A DNA stretch of 6,715 nucleotides from Armatimonadota bacterium (GTDB taxonomy: Bacteria > Armatimonadota > Fimbriimonadia > Fimbriimonadales > Fimbriimonadaceae), in assembly GCA_023423495.1 (NCBI GenBank), contig JAFAFM010000297.1, forward strand, positions 1-6,715, written 5' to 3'. This document shows positions 1-5,732 of the stretch, one piece after another (within the stretch, counting starts at the first letter, position 1; every line of letters starts with the position of its first letter). The notes under the pieces are model-generated. The model saw only the letters and a program-made list of their open reading frames with translations. It did not search any database and had not been told where the DNA came from. Position numbers and translations under genes: made by a program.

Positions 1-354
1 CTGCAATTGCGTTTGGTTTGCTTGGATCGACGACTGGCTCTGGGTGCCGGTGTTTGCGCTGGCGACGGCCAGTCCGCGTGCATCCCGCAGGAGTCGGTTG
101 ATTTCGTCGAGTGCGCCCTCAGCGGTCTTTGCATAGTTGACGGCGTCTTGGCTGTTGCGCAGAGCGGCATCTAAACCGTTGAGTTGCGCCCGAAAATTCT
201 CAGAAATGATAAGGCCGGCGGGATCATCGGCCGCCGAGTTGATTCGCAAACCCGTGGAAAGTCGGGTGATCGACTGATTGAAATTGGCATTAGTCTGGCC
301 AACGTTGCGCAGCGCATTCATCGCCGCAATATTCGAATTGATCCTGAAAGACAT
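1..354 (-). CDS. fliC: Flagellin, N-terminal part (cut by the window edge)
   Basis: Structural protein of the flagellar filament, exported through the flagellar type III apparatus and polymerised outside the cell. The 118 visible residues are the conserved N-terminal D0/D1 helical domain. It opens MSFRINSNIAAMNALRN, has the core LSTGLRINSAADDPAGLIIS at about residues 32-51, and continues with the long helix and the 'LLRDARGLAVASANTGT' segment at about 88-104. The ATG is chosen because the family starts a few residues before this motif and because a strong Shine-Dalgarno, GGAGG, lies 5 bases upstream (360-364 on the complement). Flagellins are usually 270-500 residues, so the variable centre and the C-terminal D0/D1 half lie outside the window. 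It is the last gene of a minus-strand run, but the 121-bp gap from the isomerase gene suggests its own promoter. I could not identify a convincing sigma-28 site there. Family assignment is secure; paralogue identity is not. Confidence 0.95.
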   Translation of the reverse strand, partial: MSFRINSNIAAMNALRNVGQTNANFNQSITRLSTGLRINSAADDPAGLIISENFRAQLNGLDAALRNSQDAVNYAKTAEGALDEINRLLRDARGLAVASANTGTQSQSSIQANQTQLQ

Positions 355-359
355 GCGTT

Positions 360-364
360 CCTCC
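360..364 (-). promoter_or_regulatory. Shine-Dalgarno of the flagellin gene
   Basis: GGAGG on the minus strand, 5 bases before the ATG at 354. It is the clearest ribosome binding site in the window, fits a highly expressed structural protein, and fixes the flagellin start. Confidence 0.8.
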
Positions 365-475
365 GTGACTCGCGGCCCCTATCTGCGATCAAGCACAAGA
401 GACCCTGTAAACATCACGAGGGGAGTTCCACGTCCATTTACCAGGTTATGCCAGTAATATTGCCGGGTTTATAAA

Positions 476-1348
476 CTAGCAGCCGGAAAGGAATCTGGCT
501 GCGAGCAAGAGTCCGTCCTTGTCACCCTGCTCCGTGCCATTAAAGTTTTCGTCCTCGAGCTCGATGGAGACAGCTCCCCGATACCCAGCCTTTTCCAACA
601 CTCGGAAAGCTTCGATCCACCGGAAGCAGCCATGACCCGGAATGGTGTATCGCCAGTGGTGCGAGCCGAATCCGTGGGCTTTGGCAAAGGTTGCCGGCTG
701 CTCCGTGCCGTACTCGTAAAGCGCCTCGTCCATGATCTCCGTATCCTTCCCGTGGACGTGATACACACGATCCGAAAACTCGGTCAAAAACCGCATCGCG
801 TCGATGCCCATGCGGATTAAGTGGGAAGGATCGAAGTTGATTCCGATTGACGGAGATGGGCACCGTTCGAAGCAGGCGCGATATCCCTCCGGAGTGCAGC
901 ATAGGGCTCCGGGCCCGGGCCACCCTTCGATCACCAGACGGCCGTTGTTTCGTTCGAGGATAGGCGCCAATTGATTGAGGCTCTCAACCATGAATTCAAA
1001 GTTCTCGCAGCGGGCTCGTTCCGGATCCTCCGGCAGCATCACGATGAAGTAGTTCTGCACACCGTGAACAGCGCATGCCTCGATGTAAGCCTTGTTTCGC
1101 TCGATCGCTTGTCGCCGCTTCTCGGGATCCGGTGAGATCATGGGTTGCCACTCGGCAAGGTCAACCGAACCTACCGTTAATCCAGATTCAACGACACGTT
1201 GGGAGAGTTGATCACCGTCTCGGCCAAGGTCCAAGACTCTAAAGCCATTACTTTTGGTCCACTCGATGAGGCCATCGATGTCTCGCTGCCAGTCGCTCCA
1301 GCCTCGCCGAAAACCAATCGGAAACCCACCCGTCCGCGTGATGAACAT
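476..1348 (-). CDS. Sugar phosphate isomerase/epimerase, xylose isomerase-like TIM barrel
   Basis: A 290-residue cytoplasmic protein of the xylose isomerase-like TIM-barrel family (AP_endonuc_2 domain), which isomerises or epimerises sugars or sugar derivatives with a bound divalent metal. Likely metal and active-site residues sit at the ends of barrel strands: E141 (VIEGWPGPG), D173 and H176 (NFDPSHL), H197/H199 (YHVHGKD), H239 (PGHG) and E263 (SIELEDEN). This is the usual Glu-Asp/His-His-Glu order, so the enzyme looks intact. There is no signal peptide or membrane segment. It starts 22 bp after the radical SAM gene, so co-transcription is likely, yet I see no Shine-Dalgarno close to the ATG; an in-frame TAA at 1361-1363 rules out a longer start. 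GAGGAG at the end of the upstream gene is too far away to serve. The substrate cannot be read from the sequence: inosose, hydroxypyruvate or a keto-sugar are all possible in this family. Confidence 0.88.
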   Translation of the reverse strand: MFITRTGGFPIGFRRGWSDWQRDIDGLIEWTKSNGFRVLDLGRDGDQLSQRVVESGLTVGSVDLAEWQPMISPDPEKRRQAIERNKAYIEACAVHGVQNYFIVMLPEDPERARCENFEFMVESLNQLAPILERNNGRLVIEGWPGPGALCCTPEGYRACFERCPSPSIGINFDPSHLIRMGIDAMRFLTEFSDRVYHVHGKDTEIMDEALYEYGTEQPATFAKAHGFGSHHWRYTIPGHGCFRWIEAFRVLEKAGYRGAVSIELEDENFNGTEQGDKDGLLLAARFLSGC

Positions 1349-1370
1349 GTCGGGCGCAGTTTATCTAAAG

Positions 1371-2153
1371 TTACTCCTCGTCGAAAGCTTTCTGCTTCTG
1401 GAAGCCAGGCACAAGTTCATCGAGGATAGCTTTCGTCCTCTGAAATTTCGCTTCGTTCCAGCCCAGTTCCTTGGCAATTTTTAGCGCCTCCTTTCCCGTA
1501 TTGCTGGCGAAGAGGCGGTTCGAGTGGTGGAAATAAGAGCACCAATACCGATCCGCGGCAAGGTCCCGCAAGGTTCGGGCAAAACCAATTGGATCCCGGA
1601 TCGGCAACATCGGCGACACGGCCACACCGATTTGAATGCCGGATTCCTTGATCTCCCGCAAAGCGCTCAAACGTCGCTCGATGCTCGCACACGACGGTTC
1701 AAACCTCTTCCGAATCTCGTCGCAGTCAGTCGAGATGGTCATATTCACGCGTACACTCTTGAGCCTTTTGAGGACGTCTATGTCGCGGGTTACAAGCGGA
1801 CTTCGAGTTTGGATTACCAACTTCGGTTGCTCACGGCGCTCGGCCAAATGCTCGAGAATGGAACGAGATAGTTGGACGATAGATTCGAGCGGCTGATAGG
1901 GGTCCGTAGCCGAACTCATCAGAACGGTTGCGCCGCCAAGGTTCTTATGCCGAGCCAGCGACTCCACGGCATTCGCCTTTACCTCGACCCATTGCCCCCA
2001 TGAATCGCGCCGGACATCTTCCGGCACGAAAAACGCCGCGTAGCAATAGCTGCAGCCAAAACCGCAACCTCGGTAAGGATTGAGCGAATAATCCAATCCG
2101 CTTAGCTTGCCAGTCGGCTTGGTGAGGATGTTGCGGGTCTCTATTGCCCGCAC
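1371..2153 (-). CDS. Radical SAM protein, SPL/Rv2578c-like family
   Basis: A 260-residue protein of the radical SAM superfamily, in the branch related to spore photoproduct lyase (COG1533). The [4Fe-4S] cluster motif CxxxCxxC is C30-C34-C37 in 'NPYRGCGFGCSYCYAAFF', followed by the family block SSATDPYQPLE (80-90), QTRSPLVTRDIDVL (115-128) and ISTDCDEIRKRFEP (140-153). The family probably carries out a SAM-radical reaction, possibly DNA-lesion repair as in SPL, but most members have no proven substrate. The start is GTG (2153-2151); the overlapping ATG at 2155-2153 is out of frame. There is no Shine-Dalgarno. Reading upstream in the same frame gives five sense codons (YGRAY), then TAA at 2169-2171, then 18 sense codons back to an ATG at 2225, so the true N-terminus may have been lost or detached. 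The catalytic core is intact either way. The isomerase gene follows in the same direction. Confidence 0.87.
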   Translation of the reverse strand: MRAIETRNILTKPTGKLSGLDYSLNPYRGCGFGCSYCYAAFFVPEDVRRDSWGQWVEVKANAVESLARHKNLGGATVLMSSATDPYQPLESIVQLSRSILEHLAERREQPKLVIQTRSPLVTRDIDVLKRLKSVRVNMTISTDCDEIRKRFEPSCASIERRLSALREIKESGIQIGVAVSPMLPIRDPIGFARTLRDLAADRYWCSYFHHSNRLFASNTGKEALKIAKELGWNEAKFQRTKAILDELVPGFQKQKAFDEE

Positions 2154-2168
2154 ATAGGCCCGACCGTA

Positions 2169-2225
2169 TTACGCAGGCGCCGTGACTTGCGGCAGTTCGA
2201 ACAAAGACGCCTGTATAGTAGACAT
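2169..2225 (-). CDS. Short 18-codon ORF in frame before the radical SAM gene: leader peptide or detached N-terminus
   Basis: ATG at 2225 followed by MSTIQASLFELPQVTAPA and a TAA at 2171-2169. The radical SAM GTG follows 15 bases after the stop in the same reading frame, with the intervening codons reading YGRAY. The phrase 'SLFELP...YGRA.VRAIETRNIL' reads like a natural N-terminus of this protein family, which is an impression from memory and not an alignment. A TATAGT hexamer ends 6 bases before the ATG, as expected for a leaderless start. Alternatives are a regulatory leader peptide with reinitiation at the GTG, or a chance ORF. If the TAA is a sequencing error, the gene would run 1371-2225 with 284 codons. 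Confidence 0.35.
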   Translation of the reverse strand: MSTIQASLFELPQVTAPA

Positions 2226-2238
2226 ATATCTACTATAC
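2213..2238. repeat. Perfect inverted repeat, 10-bp arms, 6-bp spacer: likely operator
   Basis: GTATAGTAGA at 2213-2222 and its exact reverse complement TCTACTATAC at 2229-2238, separated by CATATA. It lies between the DUF58 stop and the radical SAM gene, covers the candidate -10 hexamer, and contains the ATG of the short ORF in its centre. The geometry (two half-sites about 1.5 helical turns apart) suits a dimeric repressor site. It has no T-run after it, so a terminator for the DUF58 transcript is less likely. The TAGTAGA/TCTACTA halves recall operators of winged-helix repressors such as BlaI/CopY types, but this likeness is loose and the regulator is not in the window. Confidence 0.6.
2232..2237 (-). 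promoter_or_regulatory. Candidate -10 hexamer TATAGT before the short ORF/radical SAM gene
   Basis: TATAGT on the minus strand (one change from TATAAT), 6 bases before the ATG at 2225. This spacing would put the transcription start on the ATG itself, giving a leaderless mRNA, and would explain the absence of a ribosome binding site. I find no good -35 at 16-18 bp; TTGGAA lies 20 bp upstream. The hexamer lies inside the inverted repeat, so a bound regulator would block it. Confidence 0.4.
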
Positions 2239-2283
2239 TTCAAGTCTGGTGCAAGGGTTCCAATATCCCTAGCCAAGCGAGCT

Positions 2284-3591
2284 TTAAAGAATGGACTTCT
2301 CTTTGACCATGAAATAGAAATTGACCAGGGCGGAAGCCAAGTCTTGTGGCTCCGCCTCCAGACTGTGGATATTTGCGGTCGAGAGGACGACACCTGCATC
2401 TCTCCGGTCCTTTGCTAATAGTGCAGCCGCCGATCGAAGATACATTCCCTTTACATCCTCCAGAGCGTAATGCAGGGCGTCGTTCAATTTTGGATCCGAA
2501 ACGCGCGCTATGAGGACAAGATGTCGACGGACGAGCGGACCCAGGGAAGTAGTGAGTTCAACCGCCTTTTCTTGGTGTTCACAGTCGGTAAATGTGACCA
2601 TTAAGGCACGCCGCTTCCATCGCGCGGAGAGATAGGCAAAAGCTGCCTTTGGATCGCTTTCGACCGGCTCGGCGACGAGATCGTGCAGGGCTTCGATGAT
2701 AATCCCAATCTGGTTTCGACCTTTCCTGGGGGGAATGTAGCGCTTAACCACATCCGAGTAGACGAGCAGCCCCACAAAGTCTCCCGCCATAGCGGCTGCG
2801 TGGGTTAGCATCAAGCACGAATCGAGAGCGTGGTCCAGCTTCCGCACACCATCGACCTCTGACAGCATGCCGCGGCCCACGTCGATGACGATCATGACGG
2901 CTTGATTCCGCTCTTGCTCGAACTGTCGAACGATCAGCTTATCGCGGCGAGCCGTCGCCTTCCAGTCGATTTTTCGGTAGTCATCGCCTTCCGAATACTC
3001 TCGTAAGGATTCAAACTCGGTTCCCAGTCCGCGCATTCGGGACCGGCGGATACCCATCTCCCGTAGCCGCCCTTGCTGCTTGAGAAGTTCAAATTCGCGC
3101 AAGGCAAGGACATTGGGATAGATTCGCACGGGCTGCTCAGTGGGAAGTTTTACTTGACGCTCCACCAACCCCAAGGGGCATTTCATTCGGAGGAATGTGC
3201 CTCTGAAGTAGTCGCTTCCGCGCTCGCTGGGGGTCAGGAAATATTCAAACTCAGCATAGCCCTCAGCTCGCATCGATAGCGGAAACTCAAGGCGAGTGGC
3301 CATACATCCGGCGGGCGGCTCGTCGCGGATTTGACCCTGAATGGGCTCAAGTCCCTCGTTTTCCAAGCCTATTTGGATACGGTTGGCGGCTCGGACGGAG
3401 AGGACAGGATCAAACTTGCGGGTCAGCCGCAGTGAACTCGTCGAGGGCGCCATCCCCAGCGTAACAAATGCGGTTACTAGGAGAATGATGTTGTATGCCA
3501 GCAATATGTACGGCTGGCCAGCCTGATACGCGATGGCACCCAATGGGATTCCCAGTGCAATCAGAAGCCAGAATCTCTTCGTCGGAACCAT
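2284..3591 (-). CDS. DUF58 domain membrane protein (vWA-like, MoxR-associated type)
   Basis: A 435-residue protein anchored by two N-terminal membrane segments (about residues 8-22 and 28-47), followed by a beta-rich region and then the DUF58 domain. The family hallmark is at about 196-220: SLREYSEGDDYRKIDWKATA, followed by RRDKLIVRQFEQE. After it comes a von Willebrand A-like fold opening with MIVIDVGRGM (233-242), where the metal-site DxSxS motif is degenerate (DVGRG). Family members usually sit beside a MoxR AAA+ ATPase and transglutaminase-like or other membrane proteins, and are thought to act in assembly or maturation of protein complexes at the membrane; the exact role is not established. 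No moxR is visible here. It diverges from the RDD gene with 29 bp between start codons, and no clear Shine-Dalgarno precedes the ATG. Length is normal for the family. Confidence 0.92.
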   Translation of the reverse strand: MVPTKRFWLLIALGIPLGAIAYQAGQPYILLAYNIILLVTAFVTLGMAPSTSSLRLTRKFDPVLSVRAANRIQIGLENEGLEPIQGQIRDEPPAGCMATRLEFPLSMRAEGYAEFEYFLTPSERGSDYFRGTFLRMKCPLGLVERQVKLPTEQPVRIYPNVLALREFELLKQQGRLREMGIRRSRMRGLGTEFESLREYSEGDDYRKIDWKATARRDKLIVRQFEQERNQAVMIVIDVGRGMLSEVDGVRKLDHALDSCLMLTHAAAMAGDFVGLLVYSDVVKRYIPPRKGRNQIGIIIEALHDLVAEPVESDPKAAFAYLSARWKRRALMVTFTDCEHQEKAVELTTSLGPLVRRHLVLIARVSDPKLNDALHYALEDVKGMYLRSAAALLAKDRRDAGVVLSTANIHSLEAEPQDLASALVNFYFMVKEKSIL

Positions 3592-3608
3592 TGTTAGCGT
3601 GCCGGTGG

Positions 3609-3614
3609 TAGCAT
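3609..3614 (+). promoter_or_regulatory. Candidate -10 hexamer TAGCAT before the RDD gene
   Basis: TAGCAT fits the loose TAnnnT pattern and ends 6 bases before the GTG at 3621, the same spacing as the TATAGT before the minus-strand ATG at 2225. This would give a leaderless transcript and would explain the lack of a Shine-Dalgarno. No -35 is evident. Weak evidence taken alone. Confidence 0.25.
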
Positions 3615-3620
3615 CGAAAT

Positions 3621-4367
3621 GTGCAAAACGACCTCGCGGTGCTGAGCCCCGAGAAGACGATCATAACTTACCGGCTTTCCGGAATCGGAAGTCGGATTCT
3701 TGCACATATTCTCGACCTGACGATCGTGATCTTTACGGACTTCGTGATCGCAATGGCCATCCTGAATCTGTTCGCATTTTTCGACCCCACCATTGGCTAT
3801 GTTGTGGTTCTGTTCATCTTTGTGTTCGGATTCTTTATCTATTTCATCCTCTTTGAGGGGCTTTGGAATGGGCAGACGGTCGGCAAGAAGGCAATGGGCA
3901 TTCGGGTGCGGATGGCGGATGGCCTTCCGATCACCTTTGGCGCCGCAATCGGCCGAAATCTGATGCGTCCCGCCGACATGTTTCCAGGCTCCTATTTCAT
4001 GGGTTTACTGGCAATGTTCTGCACTCCGCGATCTCAGCGCCTGGGCGACTTAATCGCCAATACCGTGGTCATCCACGAAAAGCGAGCGATGCCCTATTTC
4101 CATCCTGCTCCGCACTCCGCCGGCATTCATCAGTTGGAAGGCCAGATCGGCGATCTCAGGGGCATGACGATCGAGGAGTACAACGCCCTTCGAAGGTTCG
4201 CCGATAGGTTCCCGGAGCTTCCGGTGCCTGTACAGAACAAATTAATCCGAGAAGTCTTTCAACCCATTGCGGCGAGAAGGGGCATCAAGCCGGTGGCGAA
4301 CATCCACCCGCTTTATCTGGCGGAAGCGGCGGTCATGAAGTATGGACGTGAGCATGGTTTGTTGTAG
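3621..4367 (+). CDS. RDD family membrane protein
   Basis: A 248-residue integral membrane protein of the RDD family, named for a conserved arginine and two aspartates. R25 and D32 lie in GSRILAHILDLTI at the entry of the first membrane helix (about 29-52), and the third is D143 in QRLGDLIANTVV. A second helix spans about 58-79, NGQTVGKKAMGIRV (83-96) is the typical cytoplasmic loop, and a third hydrophobic stretch is near 123-134. About 95 residues follow as a soluble C-terminal tail, longer than in minimal RDD proteins. Some RDD proteins act as sodium/proton antiporters, but most are uncharacterised. They often neighbour DUF58, MoxR and SpoIIM-like genes, matching the divergent DUF58 gene here. 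The start is GTG because the ATG at 3619 is out of frame and stops after eight codons; the ribosome site is poor. Confidence 0.9.
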   Translation: MQNDLAVLSPEKTIITYRLSGIGSRILAHILDLTIVIFTDFVIAMAILNLFAFFDPTIGYVVVLFIFVFGFFIYFILFEGLWNGQTVGKKAMGIRVRMADGLPITFGAAIGRNLMRPADMFPGSYFMGLLAMFCTPRSQRLGDLIANTVVIHEKRAMPYFHPAPHSAGIHQLEGQIGDLRGMTIEEYNALRRFADRFPELPVPVQNKLIREVFQPIAARRGIKPVANIHPLYLAEAAVMKYGREHGLL

Positions 4368-4371
4368 GACA

Positions 4372-4391
4372 TGTGGACACGTGGTGGACAA
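4372..4391 (-). repeat. Two tandem DnaA-box-like sites (GTGGACA x2, 11 bp apart)
   Basis: TGTGGACAC (4372-4380) and GGTGGACAA (4383-4391). On the minus strand they read GTGTCCACA and TTGTCCACC. The first has two changes from TTATCCACA, and the second has one change from the TTGTCCACA form known in actinobacteria. The shared GTGGACA cores start at 4373 and 4384, one helical turn apart, so two DnaA molecules would sit on the same face. Confidence 0.45.
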
Positions 4392-4450
4392 TAAGAAAAC
4401 CGTAAGAATCTGTGTAAAACAGCACCCCCAAAACTTATACTTGTGGAGGT

Positions 4451-4471
4451 TTTTCCACCTGCTTTTCCACA
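4451..4471 (+). repeat. Two tandem DnaA-box-like sites (TTTTCCACC, TTTTCCACA)
   Basis: TTTTCCACC at 4451-4459 and TTTTCCACA at 4463-4471, starting 12 bp apart on the plus strand. The second differs from TTATCCACA at one position and equals the box described for cyanobacterial DnaA. It is the best single box of the window. Confidence 0.55.
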
Positions 4472-4546
4472 TGCTGAGTTTCCGGTCAAATGGTGTGCTT
4501 GAACCTAATTTCGGGGGCTCAAACTTGTATATGGCTCTTACCAAAC

Positions 4547-4559
4547 GAGGTTTTCCACC
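4547..4559 (+). repeat. Third plus-strand DnaA-box-like site, repeat of GAGGTTTT(T)CCACC
   Basis: GAGGTTTTCCACC at 4547-4559 repeats GAGGTTTTTCCACC at 4446-4459, with one T fewer. The recurrence of the flank GAGG together with the box core argues that it is a real repeated site and not a chance T-rich stretch. A weaker copy, CCTTCCACA, is at 4603-4611. Confidence 0.45.
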
Positions 4560-4568
4560 AAAACGGCT

Positions 4569-4601
4569 TTGCTTAATAAAAGCAATAAATCATAAGAATT
4601 T
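4569..4601. other. Very AT-rich block with a small inverted repeat: candidate unwinding element
   Basis: In 4573-4601 only four of 29 bases are G or C, far below the surroundings. It begins with TTGCTT (4569-4574) mirrored by AAGCAA (4580-4585) across AATAA. Flanked by box-like sites at 4551-4559 and 4603-4611, it is where a DNA unwinding element would be expected if the region is oriC. It could also serve as part of the recF promoter. Confidence 0.4.
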
Positions 4602-4622
4602 GCCTTCCACATAAAGAGAGGG

Positions 4623-5732
4623 ATGGTGGAAAGCAGAGCCTTCTCGACTGTCCTGTCCGTGTCCTTGGAGAACTTCCGAAACTACACCTCGGAAGCCGTC
4701 ACCCTGTCGCCGGGATTCAACGTGATCTCCGGTCCAAATGGCCAAGGGAAGACGAACTTTCTGGAATCGCTCTATCTGCTTTCCACAACCCGCCAGCTTC
4801 GGGGGAAGCGAGATTCAGAGATGATTCAAGACGGGGCCGAGAGGGCCACTGTCACCGCGGAGCTTGTGGCAACGAGCACTCAGCTTGGAATGCAGTTGGA
4901 GCGAGGATCTCGCAAGCGGGCGCTCCTGAATGGACTCCCTCTCCCCCGAGCCGCTGACATTATCGGACGGCTGAAATGCGTTTGCGTGAGTTCGGCGGAC
5001 ATGGGCATCGTCCGAGGGGAGCCATCAGAGCGACGGCTTTTTTTGGATTTAGAGCTTTCTGCTGTGTCGCCGGCATATCTAAGGCACCTGGCCCTATACA
5101 AACGCGCTACGGAGCAAAGAAACGCCTTGCTGCGTGATTCCCGTGAAAGGCTGCAGGCGTCGGAATCCTTCGAAGTTTGGGAAGACCAGATTGCTCAACA
5201 TGGGGCGGAAATTCGAATGGCGCGGCTGAAATTCGTCCAAGATTTGCTGCCCTTTGCATCTCAGACTCACCAATGGATGGGCGGGGGCGAACCGCTCGAC
5301 CTCGCGTATGTGCTTCAGGATTCCGCGGAAACTTACGAGAACTTGCTCCGAGATTTGAGTTTGACGAGAGGTCAGGATATTGGCCGAGGAAGCACCAGTA
5401 TCGGCCCGCACCGCGACGATATGGACATTCAGGTCGGCGGACGCCAAGCCCGCCTGTTTGGCTCTCAGGGCCAGCAACGAACAGCGGTGATCTCCCTCAA
5501 AATGGCGACCCTGGCATTGACCCGAGATCGGGACCGGGAAGCGCCGCTGCTTTTGCTGGATGACATACTCTCCGATTTGGACGAAGAACGGCGTCGAAAC
5601 CTGATTGACATCGTGCTTCACCAAGCGGAACAAGCCGTGCTAACCTGTACGGAGGCGTCATCAGCAGGTGACCAGATACTTTCGGTAGCCAAGCTCTTTA
5701 CGGTCGACCAAGGATCTATCCAAGACAAATGA
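4623..5732 (+). CDS. recF: DNA replication and repair protein RecF
   Basis: A 369-residue SMC/ABC-like ATPase that binds gapped DNA and, with RecO and RecR, helps load RecA at single-strand gaps and stalled forks. It acts in the cytoplasm on the chromosome. Visible motifs: LENFRNY (15-21), Walker A GPNGQGKT (37-44), the RecF blocks SSADMGIVRGEPSERRLFLD (123-142) and GPHRDD (261-266), the ABC signature SQGQQR (281-286), and Walker B LLLLDD (309-314) with D-loop SDLDEERR (317-324). All are intact and the length is typical (about 360-370). The ATG at 4623 follows directly on GAGAGGG (4616-4622), which is too close for good initiation. The next codon, GTG at 4626, has better spacing and may be the real start; NFRNY normally lies about ten residues in, against 16 here. 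It heads an operon with dciA (ATGA overlap) and comEC, right after the candidate origin. Confidence 0.97.
   Translation: MVESRAFSTVLSVSLENFRNYTSEAVTLSPGFNVISGPNGQGKTNFLESLYLLSTTRQLRGKRDSEMIQDGAERATVTAELVATSTQLGMQLERGSRKRALLNGLPLPRAADIIGRLKCVCVSSADMGIVRGEPSERRLFLDLELSAVSPAYLRHLALYKRATEQRNALLRDSRERLQASESFEVWEDQIAQHGAEIRMARLKFVQDLLPFASQTHQWMGGGEPLDLAYVLQDSAETYENLLRDLSLTRGQDIGRGSTSIGPHRDDMDIQVGGRQARLFGSQGQQRTAVISLKMATLALTRDRDREAPLLLLDDILSDLDEERRRNLIDIVLHQAEQAVLTCTEASSAGDQILSVAKLFTVDQGSIQDK

Larger units (their letters stand above)
4368..4622. other. Gene-free AT-rich region with DnaA-box-like repeats: candidate oriC
   Basis: The longest non-coding stretch of the window (255 bp) lies directly upstream of recF. 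It holds at least five sequences within one or two changes of the DnaA box TTATCCACA (or its TTTTCCACA variant used in cyanobacteria), in both orientations, and a very AT-rich block at its recF end. The neighbours fit an origin: recF is a classical origin-linked gene, and dciA follows. Genes on both sides mostly point outward. dnaA and dnaN are not seen, so the origin call is an inference. The region could instead be only a recF promoter with DnaA autoregulation-like sites. I find no terminator hairpin with a T-run and no convincing -35/-10 pair for recF. Confidence 0.5.

Noticed and set aside
355..475. Sigma-28, sigma-54 or sigma-70 promoter for flagellin in the 121-bp gap
   Set aside because: No TAAA-N15-GCCGATAA match and no GG-N10-GC sigma-54 core were found. 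TTTACA lies here without a fitting -10, and TATAAA in the GTTTATAAAC palindrome (467-476) has no -35. A promoter probably exists, but I cannot place it.
479..502. Hairpin GCAGCC...GGCTGC at the end of the isomerase gene as a terminator
   Set aside because: The arms are only 6 bp with a 12-base loop, lie within the last codons, and are followed by TAGTTTATAAAC and not by a T-run. Too weak to call.
4368..4391. Terminator hairpin after the RDD gene (ACATGT, CACGTG palindromes)
   Set aside because: The palindromes are 6 bp with no stable stem and no T-tract; the repeats are better read as directly repeated DnaA-like sites.
4242..4544. 100-residue minus-strand ORF overlapping the RDD 3' end and the intergenic region
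   Set aside because: It is antisense to a clear RDD coding sequence for a third of its length, has no ribosome site and resembles no family I know.
4342..4614. 90-residue plus-strand ORF covering the intergenic region before recF
   Set aside because: It starts inside the RDD gene, has cysteine-rich low-complexity content with no recognisable domain, and spans the repeat cluster. It is better explained as an open frame in AT-rich DNA.
5094..5633. 179-residue minus-strand ORF inside recF
   Set aside because: It is fully antisense to recF, whose motifs are intact across this stretch; it is a shadow frame created by codon bias.
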